Shown: piece after piece, positions 1-10,616 of the stretch | Layout of the letters: each line of letters begins with the position of its first letter | How positions within the stretch are numbered: position 1 is the stretch's first letter | Source: Geodermatophilus obscurus | GTDB taxonomy: Bacteria > Actinomycetota > Actinomycetes > Mycobacteriales > Geodermatophilaceae | Direction of reading: 5' to 3' | Assembly (NCBI RefSeq): GCF_900143215.1 | Contig: NZ_FRDM01000011.1 | Span: 88,405-152,404 of the forward strand | DNA: 64,000 nt | The notes under the pieces: generated by a model | Databases searched by the model: none | Seen by the model: only the letters and a program-made list of their open reading frames with translations | What the model was told of the DNA's origin: nothing | Position numbers and translations under genes: made by a program

Positions 1-1
1 C

Positions 2-667
2 AAGCTGCGGTTCCCGACGCCGGCCTCCTGCGGCCGGACCCCGCTGACCGCCGAGGGGCTGTCGAAGAGCTACGGCTCGCTCGAGGTGTTCACCGACGTC
101 GACCTGGCCGTCGACCGGGGCGCGCGGGTCGTCGTCCTCGGGCTGAACGGCGCCGGGAAGACGACGCTGCTGCGCATGCTGGCCGGCGCCGAGGTGCCCG
201 ACACCGGCGAGGTCAAGCCCGGGCACGGGCTGCGCGTCGGCTACTACGCGCAGGAGCACGAGACCCTCGACCACGACCGCTCGCTGCTGGAGAACATGCG
301 CGCGGCCGCGCCGCAGAGCACCGACACCGAGCTGCGCCGCATCCTGGGCGCGTTCCTGTTCTCCGGCGACGCCGCCGACCAGCGCGCGGGCACCCTCTCC
401 GGCGGTGAGAAGACCCGGCTGGCGATGGCCACGCTGGTCGTCTCCGGCGCCAACGTGCTGCTCCTCGACGAGCCGACCAACAACCTCGACCCGGCCAGCC
501 GCGAGCAGGTGCTCGACGCGCTGCGCACCTACAAGGGGGCGATCGTGCTCGTCACCCACGACGAGGGCGCGGTGCGCGCGCTGGACCCGGACAAGGTGAT
601 CCTGCTGCCCGACGGCACCGAGGACGCCTGGAGCGAGGACCTCGCCGACCTGGTCGAGCTCGCGTAG
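2..667 (+). CDS. ABC-F family ATPase, C-terminal part
   Basis: The gene enters from the left edge, so only the second nucleotide-binding half is visible. The frame is open from base 2; the GTG at 86 is internal. Visible are a Walker A loop (NGAGKTTLL, about 147-173), an ABC signature (LSGGEKTRLAM, about 393-425) and a Walker B with the ABC-F hallmark (LLLDEPTNNLD, about 459-492). There are no membrane segments, so this is a soluble ribosome-associated ABC-F protein rather than an exporter. Family members act on stalled or antibiotic-blocked ribosomes; the substrate here cannot be told. The position matches Rv1473 of M. tuberculosis, next to a small HTH gene and an enoyl-CoA hydratase. Confidence 0.93.
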   Translation, partial: KLRFPTPASCGRTPLTAEGLSKSYGSLEVFTDVDLAVDRGARVVVLGLNGAGKTTLLRMLAGAEVPDTGEVKPGHGLRVGYYAQEHETLDHDRSLLENMRAAAPQSTDTELRRILGAFLFSGDAADQRAGTLSGGEKTRLAMATLVVSGANVLLLDEPTNNLDPASREQVLDALRTYKGAIVLVTHDEGAVRALDPDKVILLPDGTEDAWSEDLADLVELA

Positions 668-684
668 TCACTGCGGTCCTACCG

Positions 685-837
685 GACCGCACCGCCACCA
701 GGAGCCGTTCCCGGCCGCCGTGGAGCCCCGGACCCCCGTCCCTGCTCGGGGGAGCCTCCGGCCCCCCGCTCCCAGCGACCGCACCGCCACCAGGAGCCGT
801 TCCCGGCCGCCGTGGAGCCCCGGACCCCCGTCCCTGC
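685..837. repeat. 61-bp direct repeat, two copies
   Basis: A 61-bp sequence at 685-745 recurs without a visible mismatch at 777-837, a 92-bp period. It begins GACCGCACCGCCACCAGG and ends with CCCCCGTCCCTGC. Both copies lie in the 409-bp gap between the ABC-F gene and the small HTH gene (668-1076), which shows no convincing coding sequence or promoter. The copies may be a local tandem duplication or a dispersed element. No terminal inverted repeats or transposase are visible. Confidence 0.85.
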
Positions 838-1076
838 CCGCCGCTCGATCGCAGGAGCCTCCGGCCGCTCTCGCGCTGCCTCGCGGGGCGTCTCGCGTCC
901 GCAGCACTCGACGGCGCCGTCCCGGCTGCGCGCATCTCCTCCTTCGCGTGGCCGGTATCGCCCGTCCGGGTGATCATGAGGACGTGGGACGCCGAGGTCA
1001 GCGGGGCCCGGCGCCGACGGGACGAGCAGCCTCGGCGGGCCACGGGTCCGCGACCGGTTGCTGACGGAGGGGAGTC

Positions 1077-1304
1077 ATGGCCGACTCGAGCACCGCGGAT
1101 CTCGGCAAGGGCAAGCGCATCACCGGAGGCGACCGCACGTCGCTGGCCGACGAGTTGCGCAAGCGCTACGACGGCGGCGAGAGCATCCGCTCGCTGGCGT
1201 CGTCGACCAACCGGTCGTACGGCTTCGTGCACCGGCTGCTGTCGGAGTCCGGCGCGAGCCTCCGCAGCCGCGGAGGAGCCAACCGGAACAGCAGGAAGAG
1301 TTGA
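1077..1304 (+). CDS. Small helix-turn-helix DNA-binding protein
   Basis: A 75-residue basic protein. Residues about 20-60 look like a helix-turn-helix: a short helix after TSLADELRKRY, then a DGGESIRSLA turn and a recognition-helix-like segment (NRSYGFVHRLL). This resembles the small actinobacterial Rv1473A-type putative regulators, which also sit next to an ABC-F gene. ATG start with GGAGGGG just upstream (about 1067-1073). Its TGA stop overlaps the TTG start proposed for the enoyl-CoA hydratase, so the two are probably translated together. The DNA target is unknown; DNA binding is inferred from fold resemblance only. Confidence 0.75.
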   Translation: MADSSTADLGKGKRITGGDRTSLADELRKRYDGGESIRSLASSTNRSYGFVHRLLSESGASLRSRGGANRNSRKS

Positions 1305-2077
1305 GCGGAACCGACCACGGCGGGTGGGTGAGGACGGCGCGGGACGGCGCCGTCCTCACCGTCACCCTCGACCGGCCCGACCGGCTCAACGCGCAGACCC
1401 CCGCCACCTGGGAGGCCCTGGCCGCCCTCGGCAGTTCGCTGGACGACGACGTGCGGGTGGTCGTCGTCCGTGGCGCCGGGCGCTCGTTCTCCGCGGGGCT
1501 CGACCGCAGCCTGTTCAGCGCCGACCCCGGCACCGCCGGGAGTCTCGGGGAGCTCGGCCGGCTGCCCGCCGAGGACGCCCAGGAGCGCATCCGCCGCTAC
1601 CAGGCCGGCTTCCGGTGGCTGCGCTCGCCGGGCGTCGTCTCGATCGCCGCGGTGCAGGGGCACGCCATCGGCGCCGGCGCGCAGCTGGCGCTCGCCTGCG
1701 ACCTGCGGGTGCTCACCGAGGACGCCGACCTGCGGCTGCCCGAGGCGACGCTGGGGCTGGTGCCCGACCTCACCGGCACCAGCACGCTGGTGGAGCTGGT
1801 GGGGTACTCCCGGGCGATGGAGCTGTGCCTCACCGGGCGCCCGGTCGGCGCGGCCGAGGCCCAGGCGATCGGGCTGGCCAACGCCGTCGTCCCCGCGGCC
1901 GGGCTCGAGGAGGCGGTGGGCGCCCTGGTCGCCGCGATCACCGCGGTACCGGTGGGAGCGAGCCGGGAGACCGCGGCGCTGGTCCGCTCCGCCGTCCGCA
2001 ACGACCCGGAGAGCCAGGACGCCGCCGAGCGGGCCGCCCAGACCCGCCGGCTGGCCGAGCTGGTCGCCGGGCGCTGA
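1301..2077 (+). CDS. Enoyl-CoA hydratase/isomerase (crotonase) family
   Basis: A 258-residue crotonase-fold protein. The first oxyanion-hole region is GRSFSAGLD, the second GHAIGAGAQLALACD. Both catalytic glutamates of true hydratases seem present, in LPEATLG and in AMELCLTG, so hydration of a 2-enoyl-CoA is likely rather than a side reaction. The chain length preference is unknown. The gene corresponds in position to echA12 (Rv1472). Start choice: the TTG at 1301 overlaps the upstream stop, but AGGAAG lies only 2 nt away. A GTG at 1328 is the alternative and would remove nine residues. Confidence 0.85.
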   Translation: MSGTDHGGWVRTARDGAVLTVTLDRPDRLNAQTPATWEALAALGSSLDDDVRVVVVRGAGRSFSAGLDRSLFSADPGTAGSLGELGRLPAEDAQERIRRYQAGFRWLRSPGVVSIAAVQGHAIGAGAQLALACDLRVLTEDADLRLPEATLGLVPDLTGTSTLVELVGYSRAMELCLTGRPVGAAEAQAIGLANAVVPAAGLEEAVGALVAAITAVPVGASRETAALVRSAVRNDPESQDAAERAAQTRRLAELVAGR

Positions 2078-2156
2078 ACCGTCGGAGGGGACTGGCAGGC
2101 TCCCCCCGGAACAGGCCGCCCGGCAGGGGTGTTGGCCGGTCGGGAGAGGGGGTGGC

Positions 2157-4055
2157 ATGGACGTGAGCGGTCCCATGACCTCCATGGCGGCGATGCGGTC
2201 CTTCCGCCGCGACCCGTCGGTCACCGCGCGGGAGCTGCCCAAAGGCACCGTCCGGCGCATCCTCGGCATCGCCCGCCCCTACCGGCGGGAGCTGACCTGG
2301 TTCCTGCTGCTGGTCGTCGGCTCCTCGGTCATCGGCGTGCTCACGCCGCTGCTGGCCGGGCAGATCGTCAACCGCATCGCGAGCCTGGAGGGGACGGCGG
2401 GGGACATCGTCCGCATCGCGCTGTTCATCGCCGGCCTCGCGGTCATCGACGCGGGCATCTCGCTGGCCACCCGCTGGTTCTCCGCGCGGATCGGCGAGGG
2501 CGTCATCTACGACCTGCGCAGCCGGGTCTTCGAGCACGTGCAGCAGATGCCGGTCGCCTTCTTCACCCGCACCCAGACCGGCGCGCTGGTCAGCCGGCTG
2601 AACAACGACGTCATCGGCGCCCAGCAGGCCTTCACCTCGACGCTGTCCGGGGTGCTGTCCAACGTGATCGGCCTGGTGCTCACCGCCGGGGTGATGTTCT
2701 CGCTGTCCTGGCAGATCACCGCCCTGTCGCTGGTGCTGGTGCCGGTGTTCGTGCTGCCCGCCCGGCGGATCGGCCGGCGGCTGCAGGAGATCACCCGGGA
2801 GTCCTACGGGCTCAACGCCTCGATGAACGCCTCGATGACCGAGCGGTTCAACGTCGCCGGCGCGCTGCTGGTCAAGCTGTTCGGCCGGCCCGAGGTGGAG
2901 GCCGAGGGGTTCCGCGGCCGGGCTGCGCGCGTGCGCGACATCGGCGTCCTGTCGGCCATGTACGGGCGCACCTTCTTCACCGCGCTGACCCTCGTCGCGG
3001 CGCTGGCCACCGCGCTGGTCTACGGCCTCGGCGGCTGGCTGGCCTTCACGGGGTCGCTGAGCCCCGGTGACGTCGTGGCGCTGGCGCTGCTGCTGTCCCG
3101 GCTGTACGGCCCGCTGACCGCGCTGTCCAACGTCCGGGTCGACGTGATGAGCGCGATGGTGAGCTTCGACCGGGTCTTCGAGGTGCTCGACCTGCGGCCG
3201 ATGATCCGGGAGGAGCCCGACGCGGTGCCGGTGCCCGCCGGCGACCGGTCGATCGAGTTCGACTCGGTGTCCTTCGCCTACCCGTCGGCCGTGGACGTCT
3301 CGCTACCGTCACTGGAGGACGTGTCGCTGCCGGAGCACGGCGGGCCGACCGCGGTGCTGCACGACGTCTCCTTCCGTGTCGAGCCCGGTCAGCTGGTGGC
3401 GCTGGTCGGCCACTCCGGCGCCGGCAAGTCGACCATCGCCAACCTGGTGCCGCGGCTGTACGACGCGACCGGCGGCACGGTGCGCGTCGGCGGGGTCGAC
3501 GTCCGGCACCTCACCCTGGCCTCGCTGCGCGACGCGATCGGTGTGGTCAGCCAGGACGCGCACCTGTTCCACGACACCATCCGCGCCAACCTGGTCTACG
3601 CCCGGCCCGAGGCCACCGAGGACGAGCTGTGGGAGGCGCTCTCCGGCGCCCGGATCGCCGGGCTGGTGCGGTCGCTGCCCGACGGTCTGGACACCGTGGT
3701 GGGCGACCGCGGCTACCGGATGTCCGGCGGCGAGAAGCAGCGACTGGCGATCGCGCGCGTGCTGCTCAAGGCGCCGGGCATCGTGATCCTCGACGAGGCC
3801 ACCGCGCACCTGGACAGCGAGTCCGAGGTGGCGGTGCAGCACGCGTTGGACACCGCGCTGACCGGCCGGACGTCGCTGGTCATCGCGCACCGGCTGTCCA
3901 CGATCCGCAGCGCCGACCAGATCCTCGTGGTCGACGGGGGTCGCATCGTGGAGTCGGGCACACACGAGGAGTTGCTGGCGCTCGGCGGCCGGTACGCCGA
4001 CCTCTACCGCACGCAGTTCGCGGTCGGCGAGGGGCGGACGGTCGGCGCGGCGTGA
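2157..4055 (+). CDS. ABC transporter, fused permease-ATPase (exporter type)
   Basis: A 632-residue half-transporter of the lipid/multidrug exporter class. An N-terminal cytoplasmic segment is followed by a six-helix transmembrane domain (about 35-320). The ATPase domain (about 365-625) has Walker A (GHSGAGKST), Q-loop (VVSQDAHLFHD), signature (MSGGEKQRLAIA), Walker B (IVILDEATAHLD) and H-loop (IAHRLST). It would dimerise in the plasma membrane and pump an unknown hydrophobic substrate out. The ATG at 2157 is preceded by GGGAGAGGGGG. No partner permease or regulator is adjacent, which favours a homodimer. An unusual insertion with PSLEDVSLPEHGG lies before the ATPase core strand. Confidence 0.93.
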   Translation: MDVSGPMTSMAAMRSFRRDPSVTARELPKGTVRRILGIARPYRRELTWFLLLVVGSSVIGVLTPLLAGQIVNRIASLEGTAGDIVRIALFIAGLAVIDAGISLATRWFSARIGEGVIYDLRSRVFEHVQQMPVAFFTRTQTGALVSRLNNDVIGAQQAFTSTLSGVLSNVIGLVLTAGVMFSLSWQITALSLVLVPVFVLPARRIGRRLQEITRESYGLNASMNASMTERFNVAGALLVKLFGRPEVEAEGFRGRAARVRDIGVLSAMYGRTFFTALTLVAALATALVYGLGGWLAFTGSLSPGDVVALALLLSRLYGPLTALSNVRVDVMSAMVSFDRVFEVLDLRPMIREEPDAVPVPAGDRSIEFDSVSFAYPSAVDVSLPSLEDVSLPEHGGPTAVLHDVSFRVEPGQLVALVGHSGAGKSTIANLVPRLYDATGGTVRVGGVDVRHLTLASLRDAIGVVSQDAHLFHDTIRANLVYARPEATEDELWEALSGARIAGLVRSLPDGLDTVVGDRGYRMSGGEKQRLAIARVLLKAPGIVILDEATAHLDSESEVAVQHALDTALTGRTSLVIAHRLSTIRSADQILVVDGGRIVESGTHEELLALGGRYADLYRTQFAVGEGRTVGAA

Positions 4056-4098
4056 CCACTACCGTTCCTCCTGTCCCAGCAACACAGGAGGAGCCAGC

Positions 4099-4563
4099 GT
4101 GACGTCCGCGCACCCGAACGACGCCCAGATCCGCGCGCTCTACGCCCAGTTCCTCGACGGCTGGAACCGGCGCAGCGGCGCCGCGGTCGCCGCCGCCTTC
4201 GCCGACGACGGGGACATCATCGGGTACGACGGCACTCACCACCACGGGCGCCTGGCCATCGCCGCCGACTTCCGGCAGATCTTCGGCAGCCACCCGACGG
4301 CCGCCTACGTCGCGGTGATCCGCTCCGTCCGGCCCGTGGCGCCGGGCGTCGCCGTGCTCCTGGCGCACGCCGGGATGATCCCGCCCGGGGACAACGACGT
4401 CCATCCGCGCTACCACACGGTCCACACGGTGATCGCGGTCGACGAGGGTGCCGGCCGCTGGCGGATCTCCCTGCTGCAGGCCACACCTGCGGCCTGGCAC
4501 CAGCACCCGGAAGCCCGGGAGGCCCTCACCCAGGAGTTGAGGGGCCTGCTGACACCGCAGTGA
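4099..4563 (+). CDS. SnoaL-like / SgcJ-EcaC family protein (NTF2 fold)
   Basis: A 154-residue protein beginning at GTG 4099, with a strong AGGAGGAG at 4086-4093. The pattern of an N-terminal helix (ALYAQFLDGWNRRSG), then AFADDGDIIGYDGTHHHGR and a C-terminal strand with WRISLLQATP is typical of the SgcJ/EcaC/DUF4440 branch of the NTF2-like superfamily. Some members are steroid-isomerase-like or polyketide-modifying, but most have no assigned reaction. It follows the ABC exporter by 43 bp, so co-transcription is possible, but a functional link is not evident. Confidence 0.75.
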   Translation: MTSAHPNDAQIRALYAQFLDGWNRRSGAAVAAAFADDGDIIGYDGTHHHGRLAIAADFRQIFGSHPTAAYVAVIRSVRPVAPGVAVLLAHAGMIPPGDNDVHPRYHTVHTVIAVDEGAGRWRISLLQATPAAWHQHPEAREALTQELRGLLTPQ

Positions 4564-4681
4564 CCTGCGCTTCGTCGTCCCGGTACAGCGGCTGTAACAA
4601 GCACACGAAACGGCCCTCCTCCGTAGTCCCGCCGCGAGCCTGGTGAGGTGCGGGAAGGGCCACCCTGCAGGGGCCCGCGGG

Positions 4682-4730
4682 CTCCCTGCAGGGCCCCGCC
4701 ACGCCCCTGCGAGCGGTGGGGGGCAGGGGG
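4682..4730 (-). repeat. Dispersed hairpin element, copy 1
   Basis: Member of the hairpin family described in the findings. Outer arms CTCCCTGC (4682-4689) and GCAGGGGG (4723-4730) pair with one wobble. The loop core, read on the minus strand, is TCGCAGGGGC. The element is nested inside a longer perfect 11-bp inverted repeat, AAGGGCCACCC at 4655-4665 and its complement at 4757-4767. It sits directly 3' of the guanidinium exporter gene on the same strand, between convergent genes, where it could end transcription. Confidence 0.75.
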
Positions 4731-4769
4731 TTTCCTTCTCCGAGGCGTGCGGAGAGGGGTGGCCCTTGC

Positions 4770-5084
4770 TCAGTGCAGGACCTTGAGCCCCACGACGCAG
4801 CCGACGATCCCGGCGAGCAGCAGCAGCCGCACTGGAGACACCGGCTCCTCGCCGGTCACCATCGCGATCACGACGGTCAGCACCGCGCCGATGCCCACCC
4901 ACACCGCGTACGCCGTTCCGACGGGCAGCTCGCGCATCGCGTAGGCCAGCCCCGCCATGCTCAGGACCAGGGTGACACCGAACACCAACGACGGGGCGAG
5001 ACGGCTGAACCCCTCGGAACGGCCCAGCGCGGTGGCCCACACGGCCTCCAGCACACCGGACACGACGAGCACGAACCAGGACAC
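4770..5084 (-). CDS. gdx: Guanidinium exporter, SMR family (Gdx/SugE)
   Basis: A 104-residue small multidrug resistance protein with four membrane helices. It closely follows E. coli SugE: the start VSWFVLVVSGVLEAVWA carries the conserved membrane glutamate, then come GFSRL, AMRELPVGTAYAVWVGIGAV and a C-terminal GLKVLH. SugE/Gdx proteins export guanidinium ion in exchange for protons as an antiparallel dimer. The assignment is supported by a guanidine-III riboswitch directly upstream. The GTG start at 5084 is chosen because GGAGG lies 5 nt before it and family members begin at this residue. The product should appear only when cytoplasmic guanidine is high. Confidence 0.95.
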   Translation of the reverse strand: MSWFVLVVSGVLEAVWATALGRSEGFSRLAPSLVFGVTLVLSMAGLAYAMRELPVGTAYAVWVGIGAVLTVVIAMVTGEEPVSPVRLLLLAGIVGCVVGLKVLH

Positions 5085-5097
5085 GACGGCCTCCACA

Positions 5098-5140
5098 GGC
5101 GCCGTCTTGTCGCTGTCCGGGTACGGCACCGCTCGTCCGG
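5098..5140 (-). promoter_or_regulatory. Guanidine-III riboswitch (ykkC-III / mini-ykkC-type leader)
   Basis: Read on the minus strand from 5140 to 5098, the leader shows CCGGACGAG, then GCCGTACCCGG, CAG, and GACAAGACGGCGCC. This order and these motifs match the guanidine-III aptamer as I recall it from Thermobifida fusca, including the ACAAGACGGCGC segment that makes the pseudoknot. Three nt after the aptamer come the GGAGG ribosome site and the GTG start of the exporter gene. Control is therefore probably translational: guanidine binding would free the ribosome site. Confidence 0.92.
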
Positions 5141-5188
5141 GGGCCGGGAGGCGGCCCGACCCCATGGTCCCAGCAGTCGTGCGGGATG

Positions 5189-5956
5189 TCAGGGGGACCA
5201 GGAGGAGACCGCGGCGTCGTAGCGGTCGAGCAGGACGGCGGCGATGCGGTCGTCGGGCAGCAGCGGAGCGGTGACCGTGTCCGCGCCGGCCCCGCCGAGC
5301 TTGTCGTGGAAGTGGCCCGGTGCCAGCAGGTAGGCGGCGAGCACGACCTGCCGGGCGCCGGCGGCCCGGGCCGCGGCGACCGCGTCGGGCACCGGCGGTC
5401 GCGCGGCCGAGCCGTAGCCGGTGCTCACCGGGCCGGTCCAGCGCTCCTGCAGCGCGGCCGCCGTCTCGTCGACGTCGGCAACCGAACGGGGGTCGCTGGA
5501 GCCCGCGGCGGCGAGCACCACGGCCGTGGCCGGGTCGTCGGGGTCGGCGCCGGCGGCGAGCAGCCGGTCGTGCAGGACGGCGACCAGCCGGGGGTCGGGG
5601 CCCAGCGGACGGGCGGCGCGGGCCGCGTCGTGCTCGCGCACGGCCCGGGCGATGTCCACGTGCACGTGGTAGCCGCCGGAGAGCAGCAGCGGGACGACCA
5701 CCGAGGGACGCCCGGCGTCGGCCAGGCCCGCGACGACGTCGGCCACCGTGGGCGGCTGCACGTCGACGAACGCGGCGGTGGTGACCAGGCCGGGGCGCAG
5801 ATCGCGGGCGGCGAGGGCCAGTTCGGCGACCAGCCGCCGACCGGTGGGGTTGCGGGTGCCGTGCGCGCAGGCGACCAGGATGGGGCTCCCTCGCAGGGCC
5901 CCGCCCCGAGCGTGCGAGGGGTGGGGGGCGAGGGGGTCCTTCTTCACGGCGTCCAT
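5189..5956 (-). CDS. Sirohydrochlorin chelatase-like (CbiX family)
   Basis: Up to 255 residues with two CbiX-like half domains. The first begins ILVACAHGTRNPTG, where the histidine is the expected metal/tetrapyrrole ligand. A second motif, LSGGYHVHVDI, carries further histidines, and the second half has VVLAAAGSSDPR and AYLLAPGHFHDKL. Family members insert iron or cobalt into sirohydrochlorin for siroheme or cobalamin; which metal is used cannot be told. Oddity: the only clear start (ATG 5956) lies beyond a dispersed hairpin element (5886-5936). The first 22 or so codons are therefore repeat-derived and rich in Pro, His and Arg. Confidence 0.8.
   Translation of the reverse strand: MDAVKKDPLAPHPSHARGGALRGSPILVACAHGTRNPTGRRLVAELALAARDLRPGLVTTAAFVDVQPPTVADVVAGLADAGRPSVVVPLLLSGGYHVHVDIARAVREHDAARAARPLGPDPRLVAVLHDRLLAAGADPDDPATAVVLAAAGSSDPRSVADVDETAAALQERWTGPVSTGYGSAARPPVPDAVAAARAAGARQVVLAAYLLAPGHFHDKLGGAGADTVTAPLLPDDRIAAVLLDRYDAAVSSWSP
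5886..5936 (-). repeat. Dispersed hairpin element, copy 2
   Basis: Outer arms CTCCCTCG (5886-5893) and CGAGGGGG (5929-5936). Inner arms CCCCGCCCC (5899-5907) and GGGGTGGGG (5918-5926) pair with one G-U. The loop on the minus strand is TCGCACGCTC (5908-5917). The element lies inside the apparent 5' end of the chelatase gene, in frame with it. Confidence 0.8.
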
Positions 5957-6026
5957 GGGTTCGCCTCCGCGGCCGCAGCGCTCCTCGCTCGCCGGCGCTC
6001 GCTGCGATGCTCACGCCCACGTCGGC

Positions 6027-6788
6027 TCACGGCGTCCTCAGCCGGCCGCCGTCGACGACGACGCTCGTACCGGTGACGTAGGAGGCGGCGGGGGAGAGCA
6101 GGAAGGCGGCCACCCGGCCGAACTCGGCGGGCGCGCCGACCCGGCCCAGCGGGATGGCCGCCTCGGCGTCGGCTCGGGCGCGCGCCGGATCGCCGGAGGC
6201 GTCCTCGCGCTCGACGACCAGCTCGGTGGCGAAGGTGCCCGGCAGCAGCCCGACCACCCGGATCCCGCGGGGAGCCAGCTCGTCGGCCAGCTGCTTGGCG
6301 GTCATCGCCAGGCCGGGGCGCAGGCCGTTGGAGACCGCCAGGCCGGGCAGCGGGGACCGGGCTGAGGTGGAGAGCACGAAGCCGATCGCGGCACCCTCGC
6401 CGAGGTTGGGGACCAGCGCCCGCACCAGCCGGAGCGGGCCGAGCAGCACGCTCTCCACGCCGTCCCGCCAGGCGCCCTCGGCGGTGTCCAGCACGGTGCC
6501 CGGACCCGGGCCGCCGACGCTGAGCAGCGCGCCGTCGACCCGGCCGAGCCGGTCCCGGGCGGCCGCCACCAGCCGGTCTGCCGTGTCGGCGTCGGTGAGG
6601 TCGGCGGCCAGGCCGTGCGCTGCCGGTGGCCCGCCGAGCGCGGCGACGGCGGCGTCCACGGCTCCGGCCGAGCGTGCGTTGAGCAGCACCCGTGCCCCGT
6701 CGGCGACGAGGGCCTGGGCCGCCGCGAACCCCAGCCCCCGGCTCGCGCCGGTGACCAGGTATCCGCGGCCGCCCAGGCCCAGGTCCAT
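6027..6788 (-). CDS. SDR-fold oxidoreductase with altered active site
   Basis: A 253-residue short-chain dehydrogenase/reductase. The Rossmann loop TGASRGLG (about 13-20) and the C-terminal SYVTGTSVVVDGG are intact. The usual Tyr-x3-Lys is missing: where YxxxK is expected the protein reads LAVSNGLRP, so both catalytic residues are replaced. A subgroup of beta-ketoacyl-ACP-reductase-like SDRs is known with such changes. The protein may bind NAD(P) but use different chemistry or act as a non-enzymatic partner. The ATG is 8 nt after the aconitase stop, suggesting an aconitase-SDR operon. Confidence 0.85.
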   Translation of the reverse strand: MDLGLGGRGYLVTGASRGLGFAAAQALVADGARVLLNARSAGAVDAAVAALGGPPAAHGLAADLTDADTADRLVAAARDRLGRVDGALLSVGGPGPGTVLDTAEGAWRDGVESVLLGPLRLVRALVPNLGEGAAIGFVLSTSARSPLPGLAVSNGLRPGLAMTAKQLADELAPRGIRVVGLLPGTFATELVVEREDASGDPARARADAEAAIPLGRVGAPAEFGRVAAFLLSPAASYVTGTSVVVDGGRLRTP

Positions 6789-6796
6789 ACGGGAGA

Positions 6797-9643
<2,847 letters not shown>

Positions 9644-9792
9644 TTCTCTGCGCCTACCCCTCAGCTGTCGTCCGCGCTGCTTGCCACCCTGCATCATCCC
9701 AGGGCCCCGCCATCCTGCAGAGGTGAGGCGACCCTTCCCTTCCCCCGAGGAGCCCGCCGTGGTCTCCCGGTGAGCAGGTGAGCCGATCGATC

Positions 9793-9830
9793 CGGCTCCC
9801 GGCTCGGCACCGGTGCCGAGCCGGGAGCCG
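9793..9830. other. Perfect 38-bp palindrome
   Basis: CGGCTCCCGGCTCGGCACC at 9793-9811 is followed with no spacer by its exact reverse complement at 9812-9830. It lies in the 229-bp divergent space between the aconitase and sirtuin genes, 42 bp before the sirtuin start. It could be an operator for a dimeric regulator or, in RNA, a hairpin in the sirtuin leader. Confidence 0.85.
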
Positions 9831-9872
9831 CAACGGGGATCCGGGCTGATCGTCGGGGGAGGGGCTCCTACG

Positions 9873-10616
9873 GTGGACGACGTGACGCACCCCGGCTGGC
9901 TGGCCGACGCCCGGCGGGTGACCGTGCTCACCGGCGCGGGCATCTCCACCGACAGCGGCATCCCCGACTACCGCGGGCCGAACGGCGTGTGGACCAGGGA
10001 CCCGGACGCCGAGAAGCTCGTGACGCTGTCCTGCTACGTGGCCGACCCCCACATCCGCCGCCGCGCCTGGCTGATGCGCCGCGACACCGCGCCCGACGCC
10101 CGCCCCAACGCCGGCCACCGCGCGCTGGTTGACCTCGAGCGCCAGGGCCGGCTGCGGGCGCTGCTGACCCAGAACGTCGACGGGCTGCACCAGGCGGCCG
10201 GGTCCTCGCCGGAGCTGGTGCTCGAGCTGCACGGCACGGTGCACGCCGTCCAGTGCCTGGCCTGCGGGGACCGGACGACGATGGCCGAGGCGCTCGCCCG
10301 AGTCGACGCCGGGGAACCGGACCCGGCCTGCCGGATCTGCGGCGGCATCCTCAAGTCCGCGACGGTCAGCTTCGGCCAGGCGCTCGACCCGGCGGTCGTC
10401 GAGGCGGCGGCGGAGGCGGCCACCGACTGCGACGTGTTCCTCGCCGTCGGCACCTCGCTGACCGTGCACCCGGCCGCCGGGCTGACCGACCTGGCCCAGC
10501 AGTCCGGGGCGCGGGTCGTCGTCGTCAACGCCGAGCCGACCCCCTACGACTGGCTGGCCGACCTGGTCGTGCGCGAGCCGATCGGGACGTCGCTGCCGCG
10601 GCTGCTCGCCGGGTGA
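9873..10616 (+). CDS. Sir2-family NAD-dependent protein deacylase
   Basis: A 247-residue sirtuin. NAD-binding motifs are [16 protein letters not shown] and TQNVDGLH; the catalytic histidine is in ELHGTVH. The zinc site has C-x2-C twice (CLACGD and CRICGG). [12 protein letters not shown] closes the nicotinamide/ribose pocket. The product should remove acyl groups from lysines, using NAD and releasing nicotinamide and O-acyl-ADP-ribose. Its substrates are unknown; acyl-CoA synthetases are frequent bacterial targets, and one lies nearby at 11292. The start is GTG 9873, after GGGGGAGGGG at 9855-9864. A second GTG at 9882 is possible. Confidence 0.92.
   Translation: MDDVTHPGWLADARRVTVLTGAGISTDSGIPDYRGPNGVWTRDPDAEKLVTLSCYVADPHIRRRAWLMRRDTAPDARPNAGHRALVDLERQGRLRALLTQNVDGLHQAAGSSPELVLELHGTVHAVQCLACGDRTTMAEALARVDAGEPDPACRICGGILKSATVSFGQALDPAVVEAAAEAATDCDVFLAVGTSLTVHPAAGLTDLAQQSGARVVVVNAEPTPYDWLADLVVREPIGTSLPRLLAG

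Noticed and set aside
552..1232. Long minus-strand open frame opposite the ABC-F end and HTH gene
   Set aside because: Its sequence is Arg/Pro/Gly-rich and partly made of the 61-bp repeat; it is antisense to a well supported gene. Typical artefact of high GC.
4770..6020. 416-residue fusion of a long Arg-rich region to the SMR exporter
   Set aside because: The riboswitch and ribosome site fix the start at 5084; the upstream part is antisense/out-of-frame to the chelatase gene.
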